Shown here: positions 25,251 to 34,490 of the stretch, one piece after another
Layout: the number at the start of each line of letters is the position of its first letter
Position numbering within the stretch: the first letter of the stretch is position 1
Assembly (NCBI RefSeq): GCF_014204495.1
Contig: NZ_JACHLN010000001.1
Span: forward strand, 806,001-870,000
Source: Sphingomonas kyeonggiensis
Lineage (GTDB): Bacteria; Pseudomonadota; Alphaproteobacteria; Sphingomonadales; Sphingomonadaceae
Length of the DNA stretch: 64,000 nucleotides
Reading direction: 5' to 3'
The notes under the pieces: generated by a model
Seen by the model: the letters and a program-made list of their open reading frames with translations, nothing else
Database searches by the model: none
What the model was told of the DNA's origin: nothing
Program-made: the position numbers and the translations under genes

Positions 25251-25553
25251 TCAATCATATGGCGCTTCCTGCGAGACGTTCGCAGCGACACTGAGGTCCT
25301 GGTAGCAGGCGCGTCCTTCCGCCGGCGGCCCGCGCCGGGAGGGCAGTTGCTCCACCCGGACGACGCGCACCTTGCCGTAGAGCGGGAAGGCGATAACGCA
25401 GCCGACACGCACACAGGCGGAACTGCGCTCGATCCGACGCCCGTCGATGCGCAGCGTACCCTTCTCGGCGATCGCCTGTGCCGCCGAGCGGGTGCCGGCG
25501 AGGCGTGCCCACCACAGGAAGCGATCGACCCGCATGGTGCCCGCATCAGCCAT
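25251..25553 (-). CDS. S4-domain RNA-binding protein (Hsp15-like)
   Basis: A 100-residue protein with an S4 RNA-binding domain: [20 protein letters not shown], then [11 protein letters not shown] and [11 protein letters not shown]. The layout matches Hsp15-like factors that bind stalled 50S subunits carrying nascent chains. The start overlaps the helicase stop by 8 nt (ATGGCTGA), so it is translationally coupled. An alternative start at MRVDR (25535) is possible. The C-terminal 30 residues are variable. Confidence 0.88.
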   Translation of the reverse strand: MADAGTMRVDRFLWWARLAGTRSAAQAIAEKGTLRIDGRRIERSSACVRVGCVIAFPLYGKVRVVRVEQLPSRRGPPAEGRACYQDLSVAANVSQEAPYD

Positions 25554-28023
25554 GCTTGAGCTCCGCGAGCACGGCAAAGGCGTTGTCGCGCGGCGGCGCC
25601 TTGGGCTTGGGCGGCGCGACCAGCCCCTGCCAGATCCAGCGCTGCGGCTCGCCTTCCGGACCACGCGCCGTCCGGAAGCCGAGCTGCGCCATCAGCCGGC
25701 CCAGCGTTTCCGCAGTGAGGCCCATCGACGTGGCAAGCGCGGGATCGGGGGCGAAGGGCTTGCGCCCCTTGCGGCTGTCATGCGCGGCACGGGCGATGCG
25801 CTCGACCAGGTCGACGCGGACGGCCTGGGCGCCGAGCGGGCGGTAGCCATGGACGAGATCAGCGCCGGGCGCGGTACGCGGCAGCACAGCCGCGCCGTCG
25901 CGCGGAGCATCGGCAAGGGCCAGCAGCTCGCGACGCCATGCGGCAGCGGCGGGCTTGAGCAAGGCGGGCGCGAAGATGTCGAGCGTGCCGATGGTGACCC
26001 CGATCCTGCGCAGCCGCTGGCGCGCCGGCGGATCGAGCGCCTCGACCAGATGGGCGGCGGCACGGCGCGGGAGCAGGCCGCCGGCCTCCAGCAGCGCATT
26101 GGCGAGCGCGCGGAGCGGCGAACCGGCCTGCGGATCGCGCGTGACTTCGTCGAGCTTGCCTAGCACGGTCAGGCGCTTGCCGATCTGCTCCGCGAACCAG
26201 CGATCGAGGCGCGCCTGGACGGCGGTCTTGGCCTGCGGCTCGAGCACGTCCAGCGAACGATCGAGCCGGATGCGCGGCCGGGCGATATTGGGACCGGGCT
26301 CCAGCGTCGCGACGCCGACACCGCTCCACGTCAGCACCGAACCCGTGAGCGAGATCGCACCATCTTCGGCATCGATCAGCGCCTGACCGCGCCTGCGATA
26401 TTCCTTGCCCAGCCGTTTCTCCGCCGCCGCGAGCAGCATGCGCTTGTCGGCCGCCCGCGCCTCGGGGGCAACGGTGAAGCGGAAGCCGGTGAGCGTGCCC
26501 AACGCATGCTCCTCGACGCTCACTTCGCCCTCGGGCCCGATCGTCACCGGCAGGTTCGAGGCATCGGCGCCGATCTGGCGGAGCAGCACCGTGGTGCGCT
26601 TGTCGACGAAGCGCTGGGTGAGGCTGGCATGGAGCGCGTCGGAGAGCTTCTCCTCCACGGCGCGGGTGCGCTCGGCCCAGTGGACCGGATCTTCCAGCCA
26701 GTCGGCGCGGTGGGCGATATAGGCCCAGCTGCGCGCCGCCGCGATGCGCCCGGCCAGCGTCTCGACATCGCCGCCCATATTGTCGAGCCGCTGGATCTCG
26801 TCGGCGAACCATTGGTGCGGGACATGGCCACGCCCTTCGGACAGATGCCCGAACAGCCGACCGACGAAGCGGCTGTGCGGCTCGGCGCCGAGCTTGCGGA
26901 AATCGGGCAGGCCGCAGGCCGCCCAGAGCCGCCGGACCATCGCCGGCGAGCGCACCCGCTGGCGCACCCAATCCTCTTCGGACAGCCGCTTGAGCACCGA
27001 GAGGTCGATCGCCTCGGGCGCGGCGCGCAGCACTTCGCTGGTCGGCTTCGCCTCGAGGCTGGCGATCAGTGCCTCGACGCTGGCGAAGTCGGGCTCGCCC
27101 TGGCGCCAGAACAGCTTTTCGAGCGGCGGCACCCGGTGCGCCTCGATCGCCAGCACTTCCTCGGGCGTGAAGGCATTGGGGCCGTCCTCGTGCAGTGCGC
27201 CGAAGGTGCCGTCGCGCTGGTGGCGCCCGGCACGGCCGGCGATCTGCGCCATCTCCGCCACGGTCAGCCGGCGCTGGCGACGACCGTCGAACTTGGTGAG
27301 CGAGGCGAAGGCGACATGGTGCACGTCCATGTTGAGCCCCATGCCGATCGCATCGGTGGCGACGAGATAGTCGACCTCACCCGCCTGGAACATCGCGACC
27401 TGGGCATTGCGGGTACGGGGGGACAAGGCTCCCATCACCACCGCCGCGCCGCCGCGCAGGCGGCGTAGCGCCTCGGCCACCGCATAGACTTCCTCGGCAC
27501 TGAACGCGACGATCGCGCTGCGCCGGGGGAGGCGCGACAGCTTCTTGGCGCCGGCATAGCTGAGCGTCGAGAAGCGCGGCCGGCCGATCACTTCGGCATC
27601 GGGCACCAGCGCCTTGAGCATCGGTTTCAGGCTGTCCGAGCCGAGGATCATGGTTTCCGCGAAGCCGCGGGCGCGCAGCAGCCGGTCGGTGAAGACATGG
27701 CCGCGCTCGGGGTCGGCGCCGAGCTGCGCCTCGTCCAGCCCGACGAACGCCACTTCGCGCTCCAGCGGCATCGATTCCGCTGTGCACAGGAACCAGCGCG
27801 CCTTGGGCGGGCAGATCTTCTCCTCGCCGGTGATCAGCGCCACCTCGGCGTCGCTGCCCTTCATTTTCACAACGCGATCATAGACTTCGCGGGCGAGCAG
27901 GCGCAGCGGGAAGCCGATCATGCCGCTGGCATGACCCGCCATCCGCTCGACTGCGAGATGCGTCTTGCCGGTGTTGGTGGGGCCCAGCACGGCAGTGATC
28001 GGAGAACGCGCGAAACGACTCAT
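25546..28023 (-). CDS. SUV3-like DEAD/DEAH-box RNA helicase
   Basis: An 825-residue helicase related to mitochondrial SUV3. Motifs in order are Walker A AVLGPTNTGKTHLA (about residue 12), GLDEAQLGADPERGHVF (motif II), FSAEEVY, TDAIGMGLNMDVHHVAFASL, and motif VI EMAQIAGRAGRHQRDGTFG. The C-terminal half (400-825) is alphaproteobacteria-specific and rich in helices. It probably unwinds structured RNA in decay or ribosome-related steps. ATG 28023 is chosen because MSRFARSPITAVLG is the normal family start; the upstream frame is unrelated. It is translated together with the S4 protein. Confidence 0.92.
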   Translation of the reverse strand: MSRFARSPITAVLGPTNTGKTHLAVERMAGHASGMIGFPLRLLAREVYDRVVKMKGSDAEVALITGEEKICPPKARWFLCTAESMPLEREVAFVGLDEAQLGADPERGHVFTDRLLRARGFAETMILGSDSLKPMLKALVPDAEVIGRPRFSTLSYAGAKKLSRLPRRSAIVAFSAEEVYAVAEALRRLRGGAAVVMGALSPRTRNAQVAMFQAGEVDYLVATDAIGMGLNMDVHHVAFASLTKFDGRRQRRLTVAEMAQIAGRAGRHQRDGTFGALHEDGPNAFTPEEVLAIEAHRVPPLEKLFWRQGEPDFASVEALIASLEAKPTSEVLRAAPEAIDLSVLKRLSEEDWVRQRVRSPAMVRRLWAACGLPDFRKLGAEPHSRFVGRLFGHLSEGRGHVPHQWFADEIQRLDNMGGDVETLAGRIAAARSWAYIAHRADWLEDPVHWAERTRAVEEKLSDALHASLTQRFVDKRTTVLLRQIGADASNLPVTIGPEGEVSVEEHALGTLTGFRFTVAPEARAADKRMLLAAAEKRLGKEYRRRGQALIDAEDGAISLTGSVLTWSGVGVATLEPGPNIARPRIRLDRSLDVLEPQAKTAVQARLDRWFAEQIGKRLTVLGKLDEVTRDPQAGSPLRALANALLEAGGLLPRRAAAHLVEALDPPARQRLRRIGVTIGTLDIFAPALLKPAAAAWRRELLALADAPRDGAAVLPRTAPGADLVHGYRPLGAQAVRVDLVERIARAAHDSRKGRKPFAPDPALATSMGLTAETLGRLMAQLGFRTARGPEGEPQRWIWQGLVAPPKPKAPPRDNAFAVLAELKHG

Positions 28024-28276
28024 TGCGGCTCCCAAGATCGTTCCGAGTCGTCCCTTAAGCAACTCCCCCGAGTTTGCGAATCGCCTTAACCATGTTGGAA
28101 ACACTGGCGATTATAGTGAATGCCTCGCTTCATCCGCGCGGCGCCACAGCTCGCCGCACGATGCGGCCCCCAACAGGGTACTTAATTTGACTTTAAGTCC
28201 TGCCTTGCACACTGATTTCGTCGGTAGCCGGGGGTTTACGGCCCGACATCGACGACCTTTTGGGGGGCGTTACGCC

Positions 28277-29752
28277 TTGTACCTGCGTAGTGACCATGGA
28301 GAGGGCCTGACCGGCGGCGGCGCATCCGCGCTTGCCAAGGCACCCGCACATGGCTTCGCGGCCCGGCTGAGCGAGAAGCTCGCCGACTTCGAATTCGCCC
28401 CCGATCTCGGCTCGCGCATCGGCTCGCTGACCTGGTATCGCGGCGCCGCCACCTGCGTCGCCCTGATCACCGCGACGCTGCTGCTCGCACCCGGCTTCGA
28501 GAACCCGATCTACGGCTCGGTCCCCGCACCGGTCTCCGGCGCGGAGTTCGAGGCGACCCAGGCCCAGGCGATCAAGCCGCTCGGCATGGGCTCGACCACC
28601 GGCACGCGCATGGCCGCGACCGGGCTGGTCGCCCCGCTGACCGATACGCCCGAACGCCCGATCATCGAGCTCGACACCAAATATACCGGCTCGCTGCTCG
28701 GCTCGCTGCTGCGCTCCGGCGTGGGCAAGACCGACGCCAACATGGTCGAGCAGCTCGTCACCAAGGCGGTAGCCAGCGGCGACCTGCAACCCGGCACGAT
28801 GCTCGACCTGACGCTGGGCCGCCGCGTCGACAAGTCGCAGCCGCGCCCGCTAGAGAAGCTGGCGATGCGCGCGCGCTTCGACCTGGCGATCGAAGTCGCC
28901 CGCAACGGCGGCGCGCTCAGCCTCAAGCAGATCCCGATCGCGATCGACCGCACGCCGCTGCGCATCCAGGGCACGATCGGCTCGTCGCTCTATCGCTCGG
29001 CCCGTGCCGCCGGCGCCCCGGCCAAGGCCGTCGAGAGCTATATCAAGACGCTGGCGACGCGTACCGCGGTGTCGCGGCTCGGCTCGGACTGCAAGTTCGA
29101 CATCATCGTCGGCCAGGCCCGCGCCGCGACCGGCGAGGTCCAGCTCGGCAGCCTGATGTATGCCGGCGTGAACGGCTGCGCCAGCAAGGTGCAGCTCGCG
29201 CCGTTCGAGCAGGGCGGCAAGACCAGCTGGTTCGACGGCGGCGGCAAGGGCAACTCGACCGGCGCGATGGCGATGCCGGCGAACGGCCGCTTCTCCTCGG
29301 GCTTCGGCATGCGCCGCCACCCGATCCTGGGCTATACCCGGATGCACAAGGGCGTCGACATCGCCGCGCCCTGGGGCTCGCCGGTGTTCGCCGCGAGCGA
29401 CGGCGTCGTCCAGATCGCCGGGCGCAGCAGCGGCTATGGCAATTTCATCAAGGTCAGCCACGGCAATGGCTATGGCACCGGCTATGGCCATCTCAGCCGC
29501 ATCTATGTCCGCAGCGGCGAGCACGTGCGCCGCGGCCAGCGGATCGGCGCGGTGGGCAATACCGGCCTGTCGACCGGCCCGCACCTCCATTACGAGCTCT
29601 ATCGCAACGGCGTGGCGGTGAACCCGCGCTCGGTGTCGTTCAATTCGACCCAGCAGCTCACCGGTGGCGACCTTGGCGCGTTCCGGGCGCAGCTCGGCCG
29701 CCTGCTCGCGGTGCCCGTGGGGCATGGCGCGGTGAAGGACGCCGAGGACTGA
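28277..29752 (+). CDS. M23 peptidase (LytM-type endopeptidase)
   Basis: A 491-residue protein with one membrane segment (about residues 50-72, ATCVALITATLLLAPGF). A helical/beta mid region, and a C-terminal LytM domain with the zinc ligands HKGVDIAAPWGSPVFA (His, Asp) and GPHLHYELYRNG, complete it. It likely cuts peptidoglycan cross-links at the inner-membrane periplasmic face. No ATG fits. TTG 28277 is picked because GGGGGG (28262-28267) lies at the right distance and the product starts LYLRSDHG, close to family members as I recall them. CTG 28283 is a possible alternative. Confidence 0.85.
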   Translation: MYLRSDHGEGLTGGGASALAKAPAHGFAARLSEKLADFEFAPDLGSRIGSLTWYRGAATCVALITATLLLAPGFENPIYGSVPAPVSGAEFEATQAQAIKPLGMGSTTGTRMAATGLVAPLTDTPERPIIELDTKYTGSLLGSLLRSGVGKTDANMVEQLVTKAVASGDLQPGTMLDLTLGRRVDKSQPRPLEKLAMRARFDLAIEVARNGGALSLKQIPIAIDRTPLRIQGTIGSSLYRSARAAGAPAKAVESYIKTLATRTAVSRLGSDCKFDIIVGQARAATGEVQLGSLMYAGVNGCASKVQLAPFEQGGKTSWFDGGGKGNSTGAMAMPANGRFSSGFGMRRHPILGYTRMHKGVDIAAPWGSPVFAASDGVVQIAGRSSGYGNFIKVSHGNGYGTGYGHLSRIYVRSGEHVRRGQRIGAVGNTGLSTGPHLHYELYRNGVAVNPRSVSFNSTQQLTGGDLGAFRAQLGRLLAVPVGHGAVKDAED

Positions 29753-30077
29753 GGAGGCGCTGGCGTCCGGCCAATGCCGGCTGCCCGCCCGTTCCAACAG
29801 CGGATCCGGGACAACTCGCGAAAGTACACGAAGTACAGGCCAAGAGCGGGTTTTCGCCGCCGGAATTTTGACCTTCCCGACGGAAACCCGCCGCATCCCG
29901 TAACATTGTTGCGCGCGCGCGATCCTATTTCCCCTACAGGTTGAAGGAGCGGCCGGGTGGCGGCCCGGCAGCGCGAGCCAAGCAGGCGAAATCCTACATT
30001 GCAACCGCGCCGATCCTCCGGACGCGGATCGAGATGGCTTTTGCACTGCACCGCAAACGCGGTATCGCTGGCGCACA
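29753..30077. other. Intergenic region without a gene
   Basis: About 325 bases between the M23 gene and the TauE-like gene. It contains a GC-rich hairpin (near 29952-29970, CGGCCGGGTGG with GGCCCGG) and no supported reading frame. The promoter of the TauE/TIGR02186 pair should lie here, but no clear boxes are seen. Confidence 0.4.
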
Positions 30078-30992
30078 ATGGATCTCTACCTCCCGATCGC
30101 CAACCTGTCGGTCAATGCGCTGGTCATCGTCGCGCTCGGCTTTGGCGTCGGGCTGCTTTCGGGCATGTTCGGCGTAGGCGGCGGGTTCCTGACCACGCCG
30201 CTGCTGATCTTCTACGGCATCCCGCCCACCGTCGCCGCGGCCTCGGCCGCAAGCCAGGTGACCGGTGCCAGCGTCTCGGGCGTGCTCGCCCATTTCCGGC
30301 GCGGCGGGGTGGACGTGCATATGGGCGCGGTGCTGGTGGTGGGCGGCGTGCTCGGCAGCATCGCGGGTGCGGGATTGTTCACCCTGCTCCAGAAAAGCGG
30401 CCAGATCGATGTGGTGATCGGCATACTCTATGTGCTGATGCTCGGCTCGATCGGCGGGCTGATGCTGCACGAATCGGTACAGGCGATCCGGGTGACGCGC
30501 GGCGCCCGGCCGCCGCGCCCGCGCAAGCGCCGCCACCATCCGCTGGTCGCGATGCTGCCCCTGCGCTGGCGCTTCTACTCCTCCGGCCTCTACATCTCGC
30601 CGCTCGCACCGCTGCTGCTCGGCTTCTTCACCGGCATTCTCACCGTCCTGCTCGGCGTCGGCGGCGGGTTCATCCTGGTGCCGGCAATGCTCTACCTGCT
30701 CGGCATGGGCACCCAGGTCGTGGTCGGCACCTCGCTGTTCCAGATCCTGTTCGTCACCGCCGCCGCGACCATGGTCCACGCCACCACCACCAAGGCGGTG
30801 GACATCGTCCTCGCCGCCCTGCTCCTCCTCGGCTCGGTGATCGGCGCGCAGATGGGCGCGCGTTTCGCGCTGGCGGTAAAGCCCGAATATCTGCGCTTCA
30901 TCCTCGCGGTGATCGTGCTGCTGGTGGCGATCCGCATGTTGCTCGGCCTCGCCTGGCAGCCGGACGAGATCTACTCGGTCGAATTGCTGTGA
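30078..30992 (+). CDS. TauE/SafE-family membrane transporter
   Basis: A 304-residue membrane protein with about eight transmembrane segments in two similar halves. Each half carries the family glycine motif: GMFGVGGGFLTTPLLIFYGI and LLGVGGGFILVPAMLYLLGM. TauE/SafE proteins export or import sulfite, sulfoacetate and similar organosulfur anions. A basic cytosolic loop (about 145-160, RPPRPRKRRHHP) links the halves. It overlaps the next gene by 4 nt (GTGA), a pair well known from alphaproteobacteria. Confidence 0.92.
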   Translation: MDLYLPIANLSVNALVIVALGFGVGLLSGMFGVGGGFLTTPLLIFYGIPPTVAAASAASQVTGASVSGVLAHFRRGGVDVHMGAVLVVGGVLGSIAGAGLFTLLQKSGQIDVVIGILYVLMLGSIGGLMLHESVQAIRVTRGARPPRPRKRRHHPLVAMLPLRWRFYSSGLYISPLAPLLLGFFTGILTVLLGVGGGFILVPAMLYLLGMGTQVVVGTSLFQILFVTAAATMVHATTTKAVDIVLAALLLLGSVIGAQMGARFALAVKPEYLRFILAVIVLLVAIRMLLGLAWQPDEIYSVELL

Positions 30993-31750
30993 GGCGATTG
31001 CTCCTCCTGGCACTCGCGCCGCTGCTGATGGGCCAGGCCAAGCCCAGGCTGGTGCCCGATGTTTCGCAGCGCGACATCGAGATCGCCTATTCGTTCACCG
31101 GTGCCGAGTTGCTGCTGTTCGGCGCGATCCTCTATCCCGGCGGCCGTGCTCCGGGGCAGGACGAGAAGCCGGCCGACATCGTCGTGGTGGTGAAGGGCCC
31201 CACCCAATCGGTGCAGGTGCGCGAGAAGGAAAAGGTGGCCGGCATCTGGGTGAATGCCGAACGCATGCGCTATCGTTCGGCCCCGAGCTTCTACGCCATC
31301 GCCTCGTCGCGGCCGATCGACAGGATCGTCGATGAGCGCACGCGCGCGATCTACGAACTCGGCGTCGAAAGCCTGCAGCTCTCCCCGGCGTCCAGCGCCG
31401 CCCCCGAAGTCCAGACGCGCTTCGACAAGGGGCTGGAAGACCTGCGCGCCCGCGCCGGCCTCTATTACCAGGCGCCCGGCGCGGTGGAGATCACCGACGG
31501 CGTACTCTACCGCGCCCGGCTCAAGATCCCGGCGCGTGTCCCGATCGGCAAGTTCACCGCCGAGACCTTCCTGATTCGCGATGGCCGCGTGCTCGCTGCC
31601 GCGGTGCGCCCGATCGAAATCCGCAAATCCGGCTTCGAGCGTTTCGTCGCCCATTCGGCCGATCACTATTCGGTGCTCTACGGCCTCATCGCCGTCGCCC
31701 TCTCCATCCTGTTCGGCTGGGGCGCCGGGGCGGTGTGGAAACGCTTCTGA
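30989..31750 (+). CDS. TIGR02186-family exported protein, TauE partner
   Basis: A 253-residue protein with GTG start and a signal/anchor (RRLLLLALAPLLMGQA). A periplasmic beta-rich domain starts PDVSQRDIEIAYSFTGAELL (TIGR02186 pattern: IxIxxxFTGxxLxLFG), and a C-terminal transmembrane helix (SVLYGLIAVALSILFGW) follows. The family is almost always adjacent to a TauE/SafE transporter and probably helps or shapes it from the periplasm. GTG is chosen since its first bases overlap the transporter stop and no ATG lies near. Confidence 0.88.
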   Translation: MRRLLLLALAPLLMGQAKPRLVPDVSQRDIEIAYSFTGAELLLFGAILYPGGRAPGQDEKPADIVVVVKGPTQSVQVREKEKVAGIWVNAERMRYRSAPSFYAIASSRPIDRIVDERTRAIYELGVESLQLSPASSAAPEVQTRFDKGLEDLRARAGLYYQAPGAVEITDGVLYRARLKIPARVPIGKFTAETFLIRDGRVLAAAVRPIEIRKSGFERFVAHSADHYSVLYGLIAVALSILFGWGAGAVWKRF

Positions 31751-31820
31751 AAGCTTCGAGACTCACCCAATATTTACCTCCCCGCGCGCATAGTTGAGAG
31801 CGGTAACGGGGAGCAGCCGA

Positions 31821-33488
31821 ATGGACGGCCAGTTTGGCGCGCGCGGGTTCGATGGCGCGGCGTCGGTTTCATCTTCCGAGGGCATGCCCTCGCGGGCGCC
31901 GGTCGAGCCGATCGGCGCGGTGCTCGAGATCGCCGGCTCGTCGAGCCAGGTGCTGATCGATCCCGAAGCGCTGCATGCGCTCGAGGGCAATCCCGATCCC
32001 ACTGTCGCCAATGCCGGCCAGGTCGGCAGCCAGGTGAAGGTGCGTGTCGGCGCGACCTGGCTGATCGCGAATGTCCGCTCGCTCAAGCTGCAGGGCGATC
32101 ACATCGCCGCCTATATCGACTTCCTCGGCGAGGGCGATGAGGAGCGGCTGACCGGCAAGCTCTACAAGTTCCGCCGCGGCGTGACGCGCTATCCGACGCC
32201 GGGTGCGCCGGTGTTTCCGGTGTCGACCGCCGACCTCAAGCAGATCTATGCCGCCGAGGACCGCGCCCATATCGAGATCGGCAATGTCTATCCGACCAAG
32301 GACATCCGCGCCGCGCTCTATGTCGATGCGATGCTCGGCAAGCATTTCGCGCTGCTCGGCTCGACCGGTACCGGCAAGTCGACCGCGGCCGCACTGATCC
32401 TCCACCGCATCTGCGAACTCGCGCCGCAGGGCCATGTCGTGATGGTCGATCCGCACGGCGAATATGCCAGCGCGTTCAAGACCACCGGCGCGCTGTACGA
32501 CGTCAGCAACCTGCAGATGCCGTACTGGCTGATGAACTTCGAGGAACATTGCGAAGTGTTCCTGACCAGCTCCGGCTCCGACCGGCAGATGGACGCGGAC
32601 ATCCTCGCCAAGTGCGTGCTCGCCGCCAAGCAGAAGAACCGGCTGGCCGCCGAGATCGGCAAGCTCACCGTCGATGCGCCGATCCCCTATCTGCTGAGCG
32701 ACCTGACCCAGATCCTGCAGCTCGAAATGGGCAAGATGGACAAGGCGACCGACACGGCGCCGTTCCTGCGCATCCGTTCCAAGATCGACGAAATCAAGGG
32801 CGACCCGCGCTACGCCTTCATGTTCTCCGGCATGCTGGTGGCGGACACGATGGCGAGCTTCCTGTCGCGCGTCTTCCGCCTGCCGGGCGACGGCAAGCCG
32901 ATCTCGATCATCGACGTGTCGGGCGTGCCCAGCGAAATCACTTCGGTGGTGGTCGCGGTGCTCAGCCGCATGGTGTTCGACTTCGCGATCTGGTCGCGCG
33001 GCGAGAGCAAGCGGCCGATCCTGCTCGTCTGCGAAGAGGCCCACCGCTACGTCCCCAACGAGCGCAACGCCGATGGTTCGTCGGTCGGCCGCATCCTCAG
33101 CCGGATCGCCAAGGAAGGCCGCAAATACGGCGTGTCGCTGGGCCTGATCACCCAGCGCCCGTCGGACCTGGCCGAAGGCGTGCTCTCCCAGTGCGGCACG
33201 ATCCTGTCGATGCGCCTGAACAACGAGCGCGACCAGGCCTTCGTGAAGGCCGCGATGCCCGAAGGCGCGCGCGGCTTCCTCGATTCGATCCCGGCGCTGC
33301 GGAACCGCGAGTGCATCGCAGTGGGCGAAGGCGTCGCCACGCCGATCCGCCTGCTGTTCGATGCGCTGGAGGACAACAAGCGCCCGGCTTCGGACGATCC
33401 GCTATTCTCCGAACTGTGGCGCGATACCGGCGGCGAGGAGCAGATCCTCGAGCGCACGATCCGGCGCTGGCGCGCCCAGGGGAAGTAA
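31821..33488 (+). CDS. HerA-like ATPase
   Basis: A 555-residue ATPase of the HerA/FtsK fold (DUF87, HAS-barrel). The N-terminal beta barrel covers about 20-130 (GAVLEIAGSSSQVLIDPEAL). Walker A is FALLGSTGTGKSTAAALIL (about 182) and Walker B is PILLVCEEAHRYVP (about 400). An arginine-finger-like stretch SRIAKEGRKYGVSLGLITQR follows. It likely forms hexamers moving on DNA; HerA proteins work in end resection with NurA in archaea and in varied roles in bacteria. No nuclease partner is adjacent. ATG 31821 gives MDGQFGARGF and is preceded by GGGGAGCAG. Confidence 0.85.
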   Translation: MDGQFGARGFDGAASVSSSEGMPSRAPVEPIGAVLEIAGSSSQVLIDPEALHALEGNPDPTVANAGQVGSQVKVRVGATWLIANVRSLKLQGDHIAAYIDFLGEGDEERLTGKLYKFRRGVTRYPTPGAPVFPVSTADLKQIYAAEDRAHIEIGNVYPTKDIRAALYVDAMLGKHFALLGSTGTGKSTAAALILHRICELAPQGHVVMVDPHGEYASAFKTTGALYDVSNLQMPYWLMNFEEHCEVFLTSSGSDRQMDADILAKCVLAAKQKNRLAAEIGKLTVDAPIPYLLSDLTQILQLEMGKMDKATDTAPFLRIRSKIDEIKGDPRYAFMFSGMLVADTMASFLSRVFRLPGDGKPISIIDVSGVPSEITSVVVAVLSRMVFDFAIWSRGESKRPILLVCEEAHRYVPNERNADGSSVGRILSRIAKEGRKYGVSLGLITQRPSDLAEGVLSQCGTILSMRLNNERDQAFVKAAMPEGARGFLDSIPALRNRECIAVGEGVATPIRLLFDALEDNKRPASDDPLFSELWRDTGGEEQILERTIRRWRAQGK

Positions 33489-33491
33489 TCC

Positions 33492-34490
33492 TCAGAAATC
33501 GGCACCCAAGGTGAGCGCAAGGCCGGATCCCGGCCTTGCCTCGCCCGCCACGCGCTGGCGCCAGTCGAGCACCAGCCGCAGGTTGCGCATCGCCAGCGTC
33601 GCCGAGGGGCCGACATCGAGCCGTTGCGCATCGCGCTGGGCCGCGCCCCAGGCACCGGCGCCCAGCCCCAGCCGCACGGGCCCGCTCGTCTCGACCGTTC
33701 GCGTGCCGCGCGCAGCACCATCGGCATAGGGATCGGCGCGCCGCCGCAGCACCGCGCCCGCCTGGCCATAGACCTCCAGCCGGAAGCCGCGCCATTCGGT
33801 ATCGACGCCCGTAATCAGGCCGAGCCCGGTGCCGCCCGGATTGCCGTCGAGCCCGAAACGGCGTTCGGCGATCAGCCGCACCGGCGCGCGTGACGGCTGC
33901 CATTCAAGGCCCAGCGCCGCCTCACGACCGGTGCCGGTCAAAGGCGTGGTGATCCGGCCATAGGCGGCGAGGCGATGGCGCGGCGAGACCAGCCATGCGA
34001 CCCGCGCGCCCGCCTGCCCGCCGCCGATCTGCCCGCCGGGTGCCGCGCCGCTGCCGCCCGCGCCGCGCGCGACCATCCAGCTGCTTAAGGACCAGCGATC
34101 AGGCAGCGGATCGAGACGCTCGGGTGCAGCCGCGACACTTGCCGCGGAGCGGCCGGGCAGGGGGAGGAGCGGTGGCGGCACCGCATAGGCCTCGCCATAT
34201 TGGGCAAGCGCCATCAGCGCGAGCTGCACCCTGGGGTTATCGTCCCCCAGGGGCGTTCGATATGCCGGCAGGGGTGCTGTTACCGCCGGCCGAAGTCGCA
34301 CCTCGAAATGCCGGGCGGCCGGTCTGGGCACCGTGGGAGCGCGGACGGGGGCGGCACGCGCGATCGGGATTGCCGCCTCGATCGCTGCCGGCAAGGACCC
34401 GGTCTGCGGCCACAGGATCGCAACCCGCGCGCCCACCCAGGCGACCGCCACCATCGCCAGGAAGCGCAGCGGCCGGCCCCGGCCGTTCAT
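33492..34490 (-). CDS. Outer-membrane-like NfrA-type protein
   Basis: A 332-residue protein with an N-terminal membrane segment (LRFLAMVAVAWVGARVAILW), a Pro/Ala linker and a C-terminal domain of alternating strands ending in a terminal Phe (LTLGADF), as in outer-membrane barrels. It overlaps the NfrB-like glycosyltransferase by 4 nt. In enterobacteria NfrA and NfrB form the phage N4 receptor and an associated secreted-polysaccharide machinery. The sequence similarity to NfrA is weak (barrel only, no TPR part), so the pairing is the main argument. Confidence 0.6.
   Translation of the reverse strand: MNGRGRPLRFLAMVAVAWVGARVAILWPQTGSLPAAIEAAIPIARAAPVRAPTVPRPAARHFEVRLRPAVTAPLPAYRTPLGDDNPRVQLALMALAQYGEAYAVPPPLLPLPGRSAASVAAAPERLDPLPDRWSLSSWMVARGAGGSGAAPGGQIGGGQAGARVAWLVSPRHRLAAYGRITTPLTGTGREAALGLEWQPSRAPVRLIAERRFGLDGNPGGTGLGLITGVDTEWRGFRLEVYGQAGAVLRRRADPYADGAARGTRTVETSGPVRLGLGAGAWGAAQRDAQRLDVGPSATLAMRNLRLVLDWRQRVAGEARPGSGLALTLGADF

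Noticed and set aside
28850..30076. A 408-codon minus-strand frame opposite the M23 peptidase
   Set aside because: Shadow frame; the peptidase on the plus strand has a complete zinc site.
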